Source: Lentilactobacillus kosonis (GTDB taxonomy: Bacteria > Bacillota > Bacilli > Lactobacillales > Lactobacillaceae). From it: a DNA stretch of 64,000 nucleotides. The translations under genes and the position numbers were made by a program. Location of the stretch: contig NZ_BEXA01000006.1 in NCBI RefSeq assembly GCF_003864335.1, forward strand, positions 1-64,000, written 5' to 3'. This document shows, piece by piece, positions 39,783-48,671 of this stretch (the stretch's first letter is position 1; the number at the start of each line of letters is the position of its first letter). Below the pieces are notes generated by a model, which saw only the letters and a list, made by a program, of their open reading frames with translations, did not search any database and was not told the DNA's origin.

Positions 39783-40538
39783 ATGAAAAATGATGATAAA
39801 AAAGTAACGGACTTACAAAAAAAGAATCAAGAAAATCAACGTAAATATATGAGGACCCGTGAACAAGAAGAAGAAAAGGCCAAGCAAATAGTTCACAAAC
39901 TAGTAACTAAGATTGATCAGGAGCCCAACAATTATCATAATTACTATGAATTAGCGACTGTCTTAGTTGAAGGCAAGGATTATGAGCAGGCAGAAGAATT
40001 GTTAATGAAAGCTTTAGGATTGTTTTCAGATGCGAACCAACCTGCGACAGATTTGTTAAAATATGGTTTGGGAAACGTTTATTACGCGGCTGAAGAATAT
40101 GATAAAGCAATTGATATCTTTCAAAATGTGGAAGATCATCAATTAAAAGTTAAGGCATATGTAATGCTTGCTCAAAGTTACATGGCTAAAGGTGATAACA
40201 AGCGGGCAATGGTATTTGCACTTACTGCCCAAAGCGAAGCTAAAGATGATCCAGAGGTTAACAAATTAATTGGTGATAATTTATTATCATTAGGCAATTT
40301 TCAACAGGCTGGTGAGTTTTATGACTTAGCTTTAAAGACAGAGCCAGATAATGGTCCAGTTAATTTTGACCGGGGTCTTGTGGCTATGGTAGATGGTGAG
40401 AATTATCAACCTTACTTTGAAAAGGCTAAGCAATTAGATCCTGATTATTATGAAAAGGGTCAACAGAAATTACAAGATATTGAAAAATTTATCCAGATAA
40501 ACAAAGATGCTGATTCTAACAAGAATGATGAACAATAG
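39783..40538 (+). CDS. Tetratricopeptide repeat protein
   Basis: 251 aa. After a basic and acidic N-terminal helix come about five TPR helix-turn-helix units (N-Y-Y-E-L-A-T-V-L..., Y-G-L-G-N-V-Y-Y-A-A-E-E-Y-D-K-A, A-Y-V-M-L-A-Q-S-Y). A protein-interaction scaffold of unknown partner. It sits between mnmA and recD2 as yrrB does in B. subtilis. ATG 39783 is chosen because AGGTGA precedes it. Confidence 0.87.
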   Translation: MKNDDKKVTDLQKKNQENQRKYMRTREQEEEKAKQIVHKLVTKIDQEPNNYHNYYELATVLVEGKDYEQAEELLMKALGLFSDANQPATDLLKYGLGNVYYAAEEYDKAIDIFQNVEDHQLKVKAYVMLAQSYMAKGDNKRAMVFALTAQSEAKDDPEVNKLIGDNLLSLGNFQQAGEFYDLALKTEPDNGPVNFDRGLVAMVDGENYQPYFEKAKQLDPDYYEKGQQKLQDIEKFIQINKDADSNKNDEQ

Positions 40539-40553
40539 CATAGGAGAGTTCAA

Positions 40554-43010
40554 GTGGCTGAATCATTAGACTTATTTGATAATCCAAATGAAGAAAAGTA
40601 TGTTGACGGGCAATTAAAGGCCGTCTTTTTGCTAGTGAAGACAGTTTCTATAAAGTGATTTTAATTCACGTTACTAATACCAACGTCTCTTTACCTGATG
40701 ATGAAGTTGTGGTCACCGGTAATTTTGGCGATCTGATTGAAGAAAACCCTTATCACTTTACGGGGAGAGTGGTTAATCATCCCAAATATGGTCAACAATT
40801 TCAGGCGGCCAATTATTCAAACTTAGCTAAAACAACCCGAACAGGAGTAGTTAAGTATTTGTCTGGAGATAAATTCCCCGGAGTGGGTGAAAAGACTGCA
40901 GAAAAAATTGTTGATATTTTAGGAGCAGATGCATTAACTAAAATTGATCGAGATCCTCAAGTTTTAAATGAAGTTGGATTAAGCAATAAGCTTAAAACCG
41001 TTATTACTGAAAACTTAGAACTAAGTGATAATTTGGAAAATATTATCATTGGCTTAAATAGCTATGGCTTTTCTAACCAACTTAGCTCGGTGATATACGA
41101 GAAATATCGGGGGGATGCATTATCAATTATTGCTGAAAATCCATATCGGTTAGTCACCGATATTCCATCGATTGGGTTCAAACGAGCTGATGGAATTGCT
41201 TTAGAGAATGGATTTAAGGTTGATTCATCAGAACGAATTGCGGCCGGATTAATGTATGCTATCGATCAACTTTGTGGAAAAATGGGGATACCTATACAAC
41301 TACTGGTCCTTTATTAAGTGAGACCACTCGGTTATTAGAAGCTAATGGACAACCACAAATTAGTGCTGACAAGATTGCCGCAGGGCTAGTGGAACTAGCA
41401 AAGAGCAATCAAATTATTGGTGAGTCCGATAGGATTTTTCCGGCTAATTTATATCGAGCTGAGTTTCAAATTGCCGAGCATCTGCAACGAGTCATCGAGA
41501 ATAACGATGAGGTTTCATTTACTGATGCCCAAATTGAGAAGCAACTACGAAAAGTCGAACGAAAGTATCAAATTAGTTATGACCAATCACAAACCAACGC
41601 GATTACTGATGCAATTAAATCACCGGTGTTTGTGTTGACCGGTGGGCCTGGAACCGGGAAAACAACCATTATTAACGGAATTGTTAATACCTTTTGTGAA
41701 TTGAATGATTATTCGATGGATATTAATCAGTATAAGGATAAGCCGTTTCCGGTAATCTTAGCTGCGCCAACTGGTCGGGCTGCAAAGCACATGACTGACA
41801 GCACAGGACTTCCTGCAAGTACGATTCACCGATTATTGGGGTTGAATCGTTCAGACAGTGAGCAAGCGGCCGCCACAAAAGATATTGATGGTGAACTGTT
41901 AATTATTGACGAAATGTCGATGGTTGATACTTATTTGTTCAAGATGTTGGTAAGTTCGGTTCCTAATCATATGAAAATTATTTTAGTGGGAGATCAAGAT
42001 CAGTTACCATCTGTTGGTCCCGGACAGGTGTTTCATGATTTGTTAACAGCTAAGGCAGTTCCTTATATGAAATTAGATACCATTTACCGACAGGATGCTA
42101 ACTCATCAATTATTTCTTTAGCTCATGAGATTCACCAAGGTGAATTACCGGTTGATTTTACGGTTAATCAACGTGATCGATCGTTTATTCCCTGTGATGA
42201 AAATCAGATTGCTTCGGTTGTTCAGCAAGTTACCGAACGGGCTAAGAGTAAAGGCTTTAGCAAGATGGACGTTCAGGTATTAGCACCAATGTATCGGGGG
42301 CGAGCCGGAATTGACAAGCTTAATGATACAATTCAGGAAGTTTGGCAAGCTGCGGGATCGACAAAATCGGTTACAATTCGGCAACATACTTATCGAATTG
42401 GTGATAAAGTGCTCCAGCTAGAAAATAATCCCGAAAAAAATGTCTTTAATGGTGATATTGGCATGATTGTGTCAATGAAACAGGCTAAGGATGAAGATAC
42501 TCCTTCCCAGATCACGATTGATTATGATGATATAGAAGTCACTTATCAAAAAACGAATGGCTCCAATTTACCTTGGCTTATTGTACTTCTATCCATAAAG
42601 CTCAAGGTAGTGAGTTTCAAATGGTAATTTTGCCACTAGTTAGGCAATTTAGCCGGATGTTACAGCGAAACCTGTTGTATACGGCAGTTACTCGAGCAAG
42701 TAACTTTTTGATACTAGTTGGTGAACAATCAGCTTATCAGCAATGTGTTAACACCGTTTCAGCTAACCGTAAAACTTGCTTAGTTGAGAGACTACAAAAT
42801 ATCATTCTGGGTCAGCAAACCACAAATTCAGAAACTGATACTGAATCTACTGAAGTTGTGGTCGATGACCAGGAGAAACAACAAATTAGCAAAGCAACTC
42901 AACCACAAAATGACGGTATTTTAACAATGAAAATGATTCAAGAAAATACAGTTGATCCAATGATTGGAATGAGTGGTTTAAAACCAGCAGATTTTTTAGC
43001 TGCTGATTAG
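40554..43010 (+). CDS. recD2: RecD2-type helicase (three frame breaks)
   Basis: SF1B 5'-3' DNA helicase acting in repair and replication without RecBC. About 819 aa after repair: an N-terminal OB and helix-hairpin-helix region (G-V-G-E-K-T-A-E-K-I), Walker A G-G-P-G-T-G-K-T-T, D-E-M-S-M-V-D, G-D-Q-D-Q-L-P-S-V, and the C-terminal S-I-H-K-A-Q-G-S-E-F and Y-T-A-V-T-R-A. Each break lacks one base: T5 at 40626-40630, A5 at 41278-41282, A6 at 42548-42553. The GTG 40554 start has TAGGAGAG before it. Confidence 0.92.
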
Positions 43011-43040
43011 TGAATTAAAAACTCAAATTTTATTAATTTT

Positions 43041-43051
43041 TATGTTATGAT
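43041..43051 (+). promoter_or_regulatory. Extended -10 promoter of the second-type prs
   Basis: TATGTTATGAT (TRTG extended -10), 29 bases before the start codon. Confidence 0.5.
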
Positions 43052-43080
43052 TTTTATAAACAATAACTCTGGAGGCCATC

Positions 43081-44040
43081 ATGACGGACGACAACACCCG
43101 ACCAAAAATTAAATTATTTTCCCTAAACTCAAACCCGGAGCTAGCTGAAAAAATCAGTGAAGCAGTTGGGGTTCCTTTAAGCAAATCAACCGTAAAAAAA
43201 TTCAGCGATGATGAAATTAAAATTAGTGTGGATGAAAGCATTCGGGGAACTGAAGTATACGTTATTCAATCTATTTCTAACCCAGTAAATACAAATTTAA
43301 TGGAATTGTTGATTATGGTTGATGCCTTGCGAAGAGCATCTGCTGGTTCGATTAACGTTGTGATTCCATATTATGGTTATTCACGAGCTGATCGGAAAGC
43401 CCGCTCACGGGAACCAATTACTGCTAAGTTATTATCATCATTCTTGGAAATGGATGGGGTTGACCGAGTAATTACGCTTGATCTTCATGCGGATCAAATT
43501 CAAGGCTTCTTTGATATTCCCGTTGATCATTTACGTGCTGCTAGACTGTTAGCTAACTTCTTTGAAAAGCAACATGGTAAGGACGACTTAGTAATTATTT
43601 CACCTGACCATGCTAGTGTTTCAAGAGCAAGAACCTTTGCTGAGTTGTTGAACGCTCCCATCGCTATCATTGATAACCGATCCCCTGAGGACGCTAATAC
43701 AATTCCAGAATCAGTTATTGGTGATGTTAAAGGTAAACGGGCAATTGTTGTTGATGATATGATCGATACCGCAATTAAAACTCAAATTGCATCTGAAACT
43801 TTAAAGAAGTCAGGTGCCAAAGAAATTTATGCAGTTGCTACCCACGCAATTTTCTCAGGAGATGCTATTAAACGTTTATCTGATGCACCAATTGAAAAAG
43901 TTATCGTTACTGATTCAATTAAGCTTAGTGATGACCGAAAGTTTGATAAACTAGAGGTGGTTTCTGTGGATAAATTATTTGGGGAAGCTATTAAATTAAT
44001 TCATAACCAACAGTCAGTTGGTAAACTGTTTGGTAGATAA
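43081..44040 (+). CDS. prs: Ribose-phosphate pyrophosphokinase, second type
   Basis: Makes PRPP from ribose 5-phosphate and ATP. 319 aa with the N-terminal flexible-loop Y-G-Y-S-R-A-D-R-K-A-R-S-R-E-P-I, D-L-H-A-D-Q-I-Q-G-F-F and the PRPP loop V-D-D-M-I-D-T-A. The usual S-P-D-x-G-G-V-x-R-A motif is S-P-D-H-A-S-V-S-R-A, a change at the ribose-phosphate and metal region that marks the secondary Prs paralogue found in many lactobacilli. A primary prs is expected elsewhere. GGAGG precedes the ATG. Confidence 0.88.
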   Translation: MTDDNTRPKIKLFSLNSNPELAEKISEAVGVPLSKSTVKKFSDDEIKISVDESIRGTEVYVIQSISNPVNTNLMELLIMVDALRRASAGSINVVIPYYGYSRADRKARSREPITAKLLSSFLEMDGVDRVITLDLHADQIQGFFDIPVDHLRAARLLANFFEKQHGKDDLVIISPDHASVSRARTFAELLNAPIAIIDNRSPEDANTIPESVIGDVKGKRAIVVDDMIDTAIKTQIASETLKKSGAKEIYAVATHAIFSGDAIKRLSDAPIEKVIVTDSIKLSDDRKFDKLEVVSVDKLFGEAIKLIHNQQSVGKLFGR

Positions 44041-44065
44041 ATCTTAACTTGAAAGGTGATATGTA

Positions 44066-45061
44066 ATGTATATGTACAAAGCAAGTGAAGACAGATACGA
44101 TAAGATGGCTGTGAGACGGGCCGGTAATTCTGGCCTCCAATTACCAGCGTTATCATTTGGAATGTGGCATAGTTTTGGGGACGATGCTAACTATGGTGAT
44201 AGTGAAAAAGTAATGCTAGAGGCTTTTGATAAGGGAATCTTTAGTTATGACCTAGCTTATAACTATGGTCCTGGTTCAGGAGCTGCTGAGAGAATGTTCG
44301 GCGATGTATACAAAGCTAACTTAAAACCATATCGAGACGAACTAGTAATTACCACTAAGGCCGGATTTAATATGTGGCCTGGACCTTATGGTAACTTTTC
44401 TTCTAGAAAAACATTGATTAATGCTATTGATGGTAGTTTGGAACGGATGGGCTTAGATTACGTTGATATTTTCTATAGTCATCGATTTGACCCAGACACA
44501 AATCTTGCTGAAACTGCTGACGCTTTAAATGATATCGTCAGGTCTGGTAAAGCTCTCTATGTTGGAATTTCAAACTATGATCATAAGCAAACAGAAGAAA
44601 TCATTAAGTACTTTAAGGAACTTCATACGCCATTTGTAGTTAACCAAGCATCATATAACATGTTGAATCGCTCTGTTGAAGATGATGGACTGCTGGATGT
44701 TTTAAAGGCTAATAACGATGCCTTAGTTGCTTATGGACCATTAGCTGAAGGGTTATTAACCGATAAGTATCTTAACGGTATCCCTGATGATGTTAAACTT
44801 CATTGGAGTAATAACTTTGTTGTCAACAATGGCAAGGATGAGTTAGTTAAAAAGCTTAATGAATTAAATGATCTTGCTAAAAACCGGAACCAAACTTTAG
44901 CCCAGATGAGTGTGGCTTGGCTACTTCATGACGAAGTTGTTGCTAGCATTGTCACGGGTGCTTCTAAGGTTGAACATTTATTAGATAATTTGAAGGCTTT
45001 AGATAACCTTGATTTCACCCAAGATGAATTGGATAAAATCGATTCAATTGTTAAATCATAA
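44066..45061 (+). CDS. Aldo/keto reductase (YghZ-like)
   Basis: 331-aa TIM-barrel NADPH-dependent oxidoreductase. The catalytic tetrad is visible as D and Y in D-L-A-Y-N-Y-G, K in T-T-K-A-G-F and H in Y-S-H-R-F-D. The length and the W-P-G-P-Y-G-N segment fit the L-glyceraldehyde-3-phosphate reductase (YghZ) branch; the substrate is not provable here. It starts 25 bases after prs, behind AAAGGTGAT. Confidence 0.88.
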   Translation: MYMYKASEDRYDKMAVRRAGNSGLQLPALSFGMWHSFGDDANYGDSEKVMLEAFDKGIFSYDLAYNYGPGSGAAERMFGDVYKANLKPYRDELVITTKAGFNMWPGPYGNFSSRKTLINAIDGSLERMGLDYVDIFYSHRFDPDTNLAETADALNDIVRSGKALYVGISNYDHKQTEEIIKYFKELHTPFVVNQASYNMLNRSVEDDGLLDVLKANNDALVAYGPLAEGLLTDKYLNGIPDDVKLHWSNNFVVNNGKDELVKKLNELNDLAKNRNQTLAQMSVAWLLHDEVVASIVTGASKVEHLLDNLKALDNLDFTQDELDKIDSIVKS

Positions 45062-45067
45062 TCCTTA

Positions 45068-45112
45068 AGATAAAGGCATTAAATGGATTTACTCCGTTTA
45101 GTGCTTTTATTT
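45068..45112 (+). terminator. Terminator of the aldo/keto reductase gene
   Basis: Imperfect stem GGCATTAAATGGA/TCCGTTTAGTGC with several G-T pairs, then TTTTATTTG. Confidence 0.7.
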
Positions 45113-45120
45113 GTTATAAT
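45110..45120 (+). promoter_or_regulatory. Promoter of the LacI-family gene
   Basis: TTTGTTATAAT: a perfect -10 TATAAT (45115-45120) with an upstream TG, 35 bases before the start. It directly abuts the previous terminator. Confidence 0.55.
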
Positions 45121-45154
45121 CGATGTAATAAGAATGATTGGATGGATATAAGCG

Positions 45155-46162
45155 ATGACAAAAAAAGTGACAATTACTGATCTAGCAAAACTTGCGGGAG
45201 TATCGGTAACCACCGTCTCGCAAATTTTAAACGGTAAAGAACAACGATTTAGTAAAAAGACCATTGATAAAGTTAATTCACTCCAAAAACAATTGGGCTA
45301 TGTTGCTGATTTTAATGCTCAAAGTTTGATTCGAAAGTCGGGTAAGACTATTGGAGTGCTGGTTCCTAATATCAATAATCCATTTTTTAGTCGTTTCCTT
45401 CGCGGAATTGAAGATGAGGCGATTAAAGCGGACTACGTTCCTTTAATTTTTGGATCTAATAATAATAAACAACTTGAATCGCGGTATGTGTTTGAATCGG
45501 TGAAACGAGCGGCAGATGGGATGATTATTGCCTCTGCAGTATCTGATCTGGGCTATATTGATAATGTTTTAAGTCAGAATCAAATTCCATATATGTTAAT
45601 TGATCAGGCACCAATTCATAAAAGTGATATGGTTGACGTTAATAATTACCATGGTGGTGAGTTGTTGGCCGAATACTTGATAAAAAACGGTCATACACGA
45701 GTTGTAATTGTGACAGCATCTAAACCTACCAGAAACATGAAAGAACGGCTACAGGGCTTTTTAGACACTTATCAAGAGCACCAGATTGTAATAAACTCTG
45801 AACAAATAATAGAGACTGAATTAACTAAAAAGGGCGGCTATGAAACAACTGAAGCCGTGCTGGCTAATAAGCCAACTGCGATTTTCGCGATTAATGATGA
45901 ATTAGCAATAGGTTTATATCGTGGTTTGGGAGAATCCGGATTATCTATTCCAGATGATATCTCAATTGTTGGTTATGATGATATCGATTTGAGTGAATAT
46001 GTTACTCCTAAGTTAACAACGGTGCATCAACCGGCCTTTGAGATGGGCACCAATGCTGCTAAACTAATTATTAATCGAATTGAAAATGAGAAGATTGAAA
46101 ATCAAAAAATTGCATTACCAATTTCATTAGTTGAACGGGATAGTGTCAGAAAAATTAATTAG
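45155..46162 (+). CDS. LacI/GalR-family transcriptional regulator
   Basis: 335 aa. N-terminal helix-turn-helix I-T-D-L-A-K-L-A-G-V-S-V-T-T-V-S (residues 7-22), hinge, and a periplasmic-binding-like sugar domain (I-G-V-L-V-P-N-I-N-N-P-F-F). It resembles the RbsR subgroup. No sugar operon is adjacent, so ligand and targets are unknown, and I see no clear operator palindrome in its own leader. Confidence 0.9.
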   Translation: MTKKVTITDLAKLAGVSVTTVSQILNGKEQRFSKKTIDKVNSLQKQLGYVADFNAQSLIRKSGKTIGVLVPNINNPFFSRFLRGIEDEAIKADYVPLIFGSNNNKQLESRYVFESVKRAADGMIIASAVSDLGYIDNVLSQNQIPYMLIDQAPIHKSDMVDVNNYHGGELLAEYLIKNGHTRVVIVTASKPTRNMKERLQGFLDTYQEHQIVINSEQIIETELTKKGGYETTEAVLANKPTAIFAINDELAIGLYRGLGESGLSIPDDISIVGYDDIDLSEYVTPKLTTVHQPAFEMGTNAAKLIINRIENEKIENQKIALPISLVERDSVRKIN

Positions 46163-46231
46163 TTGCCAAGAATAGTTGATTACATATTTCACTACTAGTA
46201 AAAAAATTAACTGATGAATACAAATAAACGA

Positions 46232-46260
46232 TTGATTTGTTGATTTGTATTTGCTATGAT
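46232..46260 (+). promoter_or_regulatory. Promoter of the 69-aa gene
   Basis: -35 TTGATT (46232-46237), 17-bp spacer, -10 TATGAT (46255-46260) with TG one base before it. Confidence 0.65.
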
Positions 46261-46298
46261 ACTTTTCGTTGGTAAACAATACATTAACAAAAAAAAGG

Positions 46299-46347
46299 TT
46301 TAAGTGTTATATTCAACTTGAGTTGATATTTTAATCACTTAAAGGGG
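46299..46347 (+). promoter_or_regulatory. Structured leader touching the ribosome-binding site
   Basis: Perfect 8-bp pairing TTTAAGTG (46299-46306) with CACTTAAA (46336-46343). The 3' arm overlaps the Shine-Dalgarno AAAGGGG (46341-46347). Inside the loop lies a second hairpin, TCAAC/GTTGA (46313-46317 with 46322-46326). It may modulate translation. Confidence 0.45.
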
Positions 46348-46355
46348 TTTTAGCT

Positions 46356-46565
46356 ATGAGTAATAAGTTAGAAATTCTTGAAGAGTTCAAACAAGCAGAA
46401 TTAAAGTTAAATCAATTAAAAAACAGCGAAACTGTCACTGCAAATGATCATTCTGATGATACCGTGGTAATTCAGCCAAAGTTCGGCGACGAAATGAAAG
46501 TTTTAAATGATAAGTGTGCCCATTTAAGTATGGTAATTGAAGCAATGAATGCTTCCGAAGATTAA
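46356..46565 (+). CDS. Small hypothetical protein (69 aa)
   Basis: Not recognised. Acidic and soluble, with a helical, coiled-coil-like N-terminus (L-E-I-L-E-E-F-K-Q-A-E-L-K-L-N-Q-L-K) and a second helix at the C-terminus; one cysteine (residue 54). No membrane segment. It has a good promoter, a structured leader and a strong AAAGGGG site, so it is very probably expressed. It stands alone between a LacI regulator and a convergent ADP-ribosylglycohydrolase. Confidence 0.7.
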   Translation: MSNKLEILEEFKQAELKLNQLKNSETVTANDHSDDTVVIQPKFGDEMKVLNDKCAHLSMVIEAMNASED

Positions 46566-46605
46566 TACAAATATATTTTGCTTGTCTGATGAATTTTTAT
46601 TTAAT

Positions 46606-46644
46606 AAAAAGGGTTTCAATCGTTTATCGATTGAAACCCTTTTT
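46606..46644. terminator. Bidirectional terminator
   Basis: Stem AAAAAGGGTTTCAATCG with its exact complement CGATTGAAACCCTTTTT and a 5-base loop, between convergent genes. Confidence 0.95.
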
Positions 46645-46647
46645 GAG

Positions 46648-47606
46648 TCAAAATAAGTTGTTTGTAAAGCAAGAGCTACCGCCCATTTGATGTGGGTCTT
46701 CCCCTTTAACAAGACTGCCCATTCGGGAGGAAATGATACTGGTGCATATAATAACGATCCTAGCATTGATGTGATAGAAGCGATGGTATCTGAATCATTA
46801 CCCATATTGACTGCTTTTTTTACCGCAGAAACATATTTTTCAGAATTCATTAAGCACCAAAAAACTGAGTTTAAGGTATCGATTACGTAGCCGGAACTCT
46901 GAACCTCGGAGTTTGGTTTGCGATAATAACTAGGATCATCCATTTGATTAAAGTACTTGATTTCATCTTTAAATTTAGGGAGTTCCTGATAATAATCCAA
47001 GACCTCGCGAATGGATTTAAGCATTGCATATTTGTTTGGGCTTAAGATGACAGTAGTCGTTACATTAACCAAAATTGATGTTGCTAAAAGTGATCGGGGA
47101 TGGCGATGGGTAAGCGAGGAGAATCGCTCACATATATTGGCAACATCACTATTAAAGCGATAATTTGGAAACTGCGATAACAGATAAAACGCCAATGGCA
47201 TTACGCGCATTAAAGACCCATTGCCGTTATCGGATTCCGTAGCGCCGCCACATTTTTCAGGAGGTACACCATGTTTATATCGATTGATCGCTCTTTGAGT
47301 GGTTTGACCAATATCAAATGATTTACCAAACGGAGTATAATCGCCAAAATCATACCACTGCCGGTAACGCATCATCATATCATCTAAATTAAACCCTTGG
47401 GATAGACTAGCAAGAGTTGCCAATGTTAAAGAGGTGTCATCAGACCAAGTACCTGCAGGCACATCAAAAGCCCCATTGCCGATCATTTGATCAACGGGAT
47501 TTTTAAGCAATGTAGGCCGATCGGTAAATTGGACTGGTACTCCAAGGGCATCTCCGACTGCAACGGCAGTCATGGCCTGTAGTAACAGGTAGCTAGTTGA
47601 ATACAT
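46648..47606 (-). CDS. ADP-ribosylglycohydrolase family protein (probable frame break near 3' end)
   Basis: DraG-like Mg-dependent hydrolase that removes ADP-ribose from substrates. Metal-binding motifs are visible: A-V-G-D-A-L-G near the start, G-T-W-S-D-D-T-S-L and later G-N-D-S-D-T-I-A-S. Taken literally the frame runs on through the terminator to 46524, inside the facing gene. One missing base at 46666-46668 would instead give a stop at 46648-46650, four bases before the terminator, for about 319 aa. I prefer that. ATG 47606 follows GAGG; TTG 47612 is possible. Substrate unknown. Confidence 0.83.
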
Positions 47607-47639
47607 ACGCAAATACCTCGTTATTAGTAGTTAAACCCC

Positions 47640-48602
47640 TTAATGGACCCAAAATAAGTAGGTAGAGGTTTTAAAGTTAATATTAAACGATTGTTTTGAG
47701 GTTTCTTCACCATCAATTTGGCCAAAGCGATCCCCATTAGTTACTATTGTAAAGTTTTTTTGAGAAAAGTGATTAACGAAGCTCAACTTTAAGTGCCTTT
47801 TAGCAAGTAAGTTAACAATGAAAATAATGATTTGCCGCCAAGTTGGCTTCTCAATTATAACAATATCTAGGGAATCTTCATTTGTAGAAGCTGATGGGAC
47901 GATGTTAACGCCACCACCAAAGTAGGGGATGTTGGTAACAGTTATTAGGAAGCCTTTAGTGAATTCTCTCACATATTGTGAGTTATCGCCATAGTAAATA
48001 GTTGTCTTGACCGGTTCAAATGTCCGAATTATGTTAATTGCAGCAATGATATAGCTAAATTTACCTAAAAATCGATTATGCTTGATTTTAGAGTGGTTTG
48101 CCTTATGAACAATCGTTGCATCTAAGCCAATCCCGAAATTATTAATGAAGTATCCAGTATTGGCTTGATTTAAATTGTGGTATTTACCAACTATCAGTTT
48201 TTTAGGTCGCTGGACGGATAAAATTTGTTGGAGGGCAATTTTCCAGTTATTAGAAATTTTTAATGCGCGAGCAAAATCATTTCCAGAACCAATTGGTAAG
48301 AATGAAATGGGAACTTGTTTAGTTAATGGGTGAGCATGATAAAATTCTTTACAACCGTTTAAGACCTCATGGAGGGTCCCGTCACCTCCGGTGGCAACCA
48401 ATACTAATTGATCATCTAAATAGTTGTCAAGGGCGCTGAGAATTTGTTTGGTAATCTGAATTCCATCACCAACAAAGTGAGTCTTGATGCTTTGATAATC
48501 AACTGAAAGTTGATTTAAATAGTTTTCAATTTCTGGCCAAAGGTTGCGAACATTACCACCGCCAGCGGCTTCATTAACGATGAAAATGAAATGTTTGGAC
48601 AT
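47640..48602 (-). CDS. Diacylglycerol-kinase-family lipid kinase
   Basis: 320 aa. The catalytic G-G-D-G-T motif is in V-A-T-G-G-D-G-T-L-H-E-V, then P-I-G-S-G-N-D-F-A-R and a C-terminal beta-sandwich. The family (DgkB/YegS) phosphorylates diacylglycerol or related lipids and feeds phosphatidate back into membrane synthesis. Start ATG behind AGGAGA. Transcribed toward the ADP-ribosylglycohydrolase gene, 33 bases away. Confidence 0.87.
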   Translation of the reverse strand: MSKHFIFIVNEAAGGGNVRNLWPEIENYLNQLSVDYQSIKTHFVGDGIQITKQILSALDNYLDDQLVLVATGGDGTLHEVLNGCKEFYHAHPLTKQVPISFLPIGSGNDFARALKISNNWKIALQQILSVQRPKKLIVGKYHNLNQANTGYFINNFGIGLDATIVHKANHSKIKHNRFLGKFSYIIAAINIIRTFEPVKTTIYYGDNSQYVREFTKGFLITVTNIPYFGGGVNIVPSASTNEDSLDIVIIEKPTWRQIIIFIVNLLAKRHLKLSFVNHFSQKNFTIVTNGDRFGQIDGEETSKQSFNINFKTSTYLFWVH

Positions 48603-48638
48603 TACAGTTCTCCTAATAATTAATTATATGTATTAAAA

Positions 48639-48667
48639 TAGCTTGAATCTTTATTAGATTCAAGCTA
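48639..48667 (-). terminator. Terminator of rnjA
   Basis: 12-bp perfect stem TAGCTTGAATCT/AGATTCAAGCTA. In minus-strand sense it is followed by TTTTAAT. Confidence 0.85.
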
Positions 48668-48671
48668 CTTG

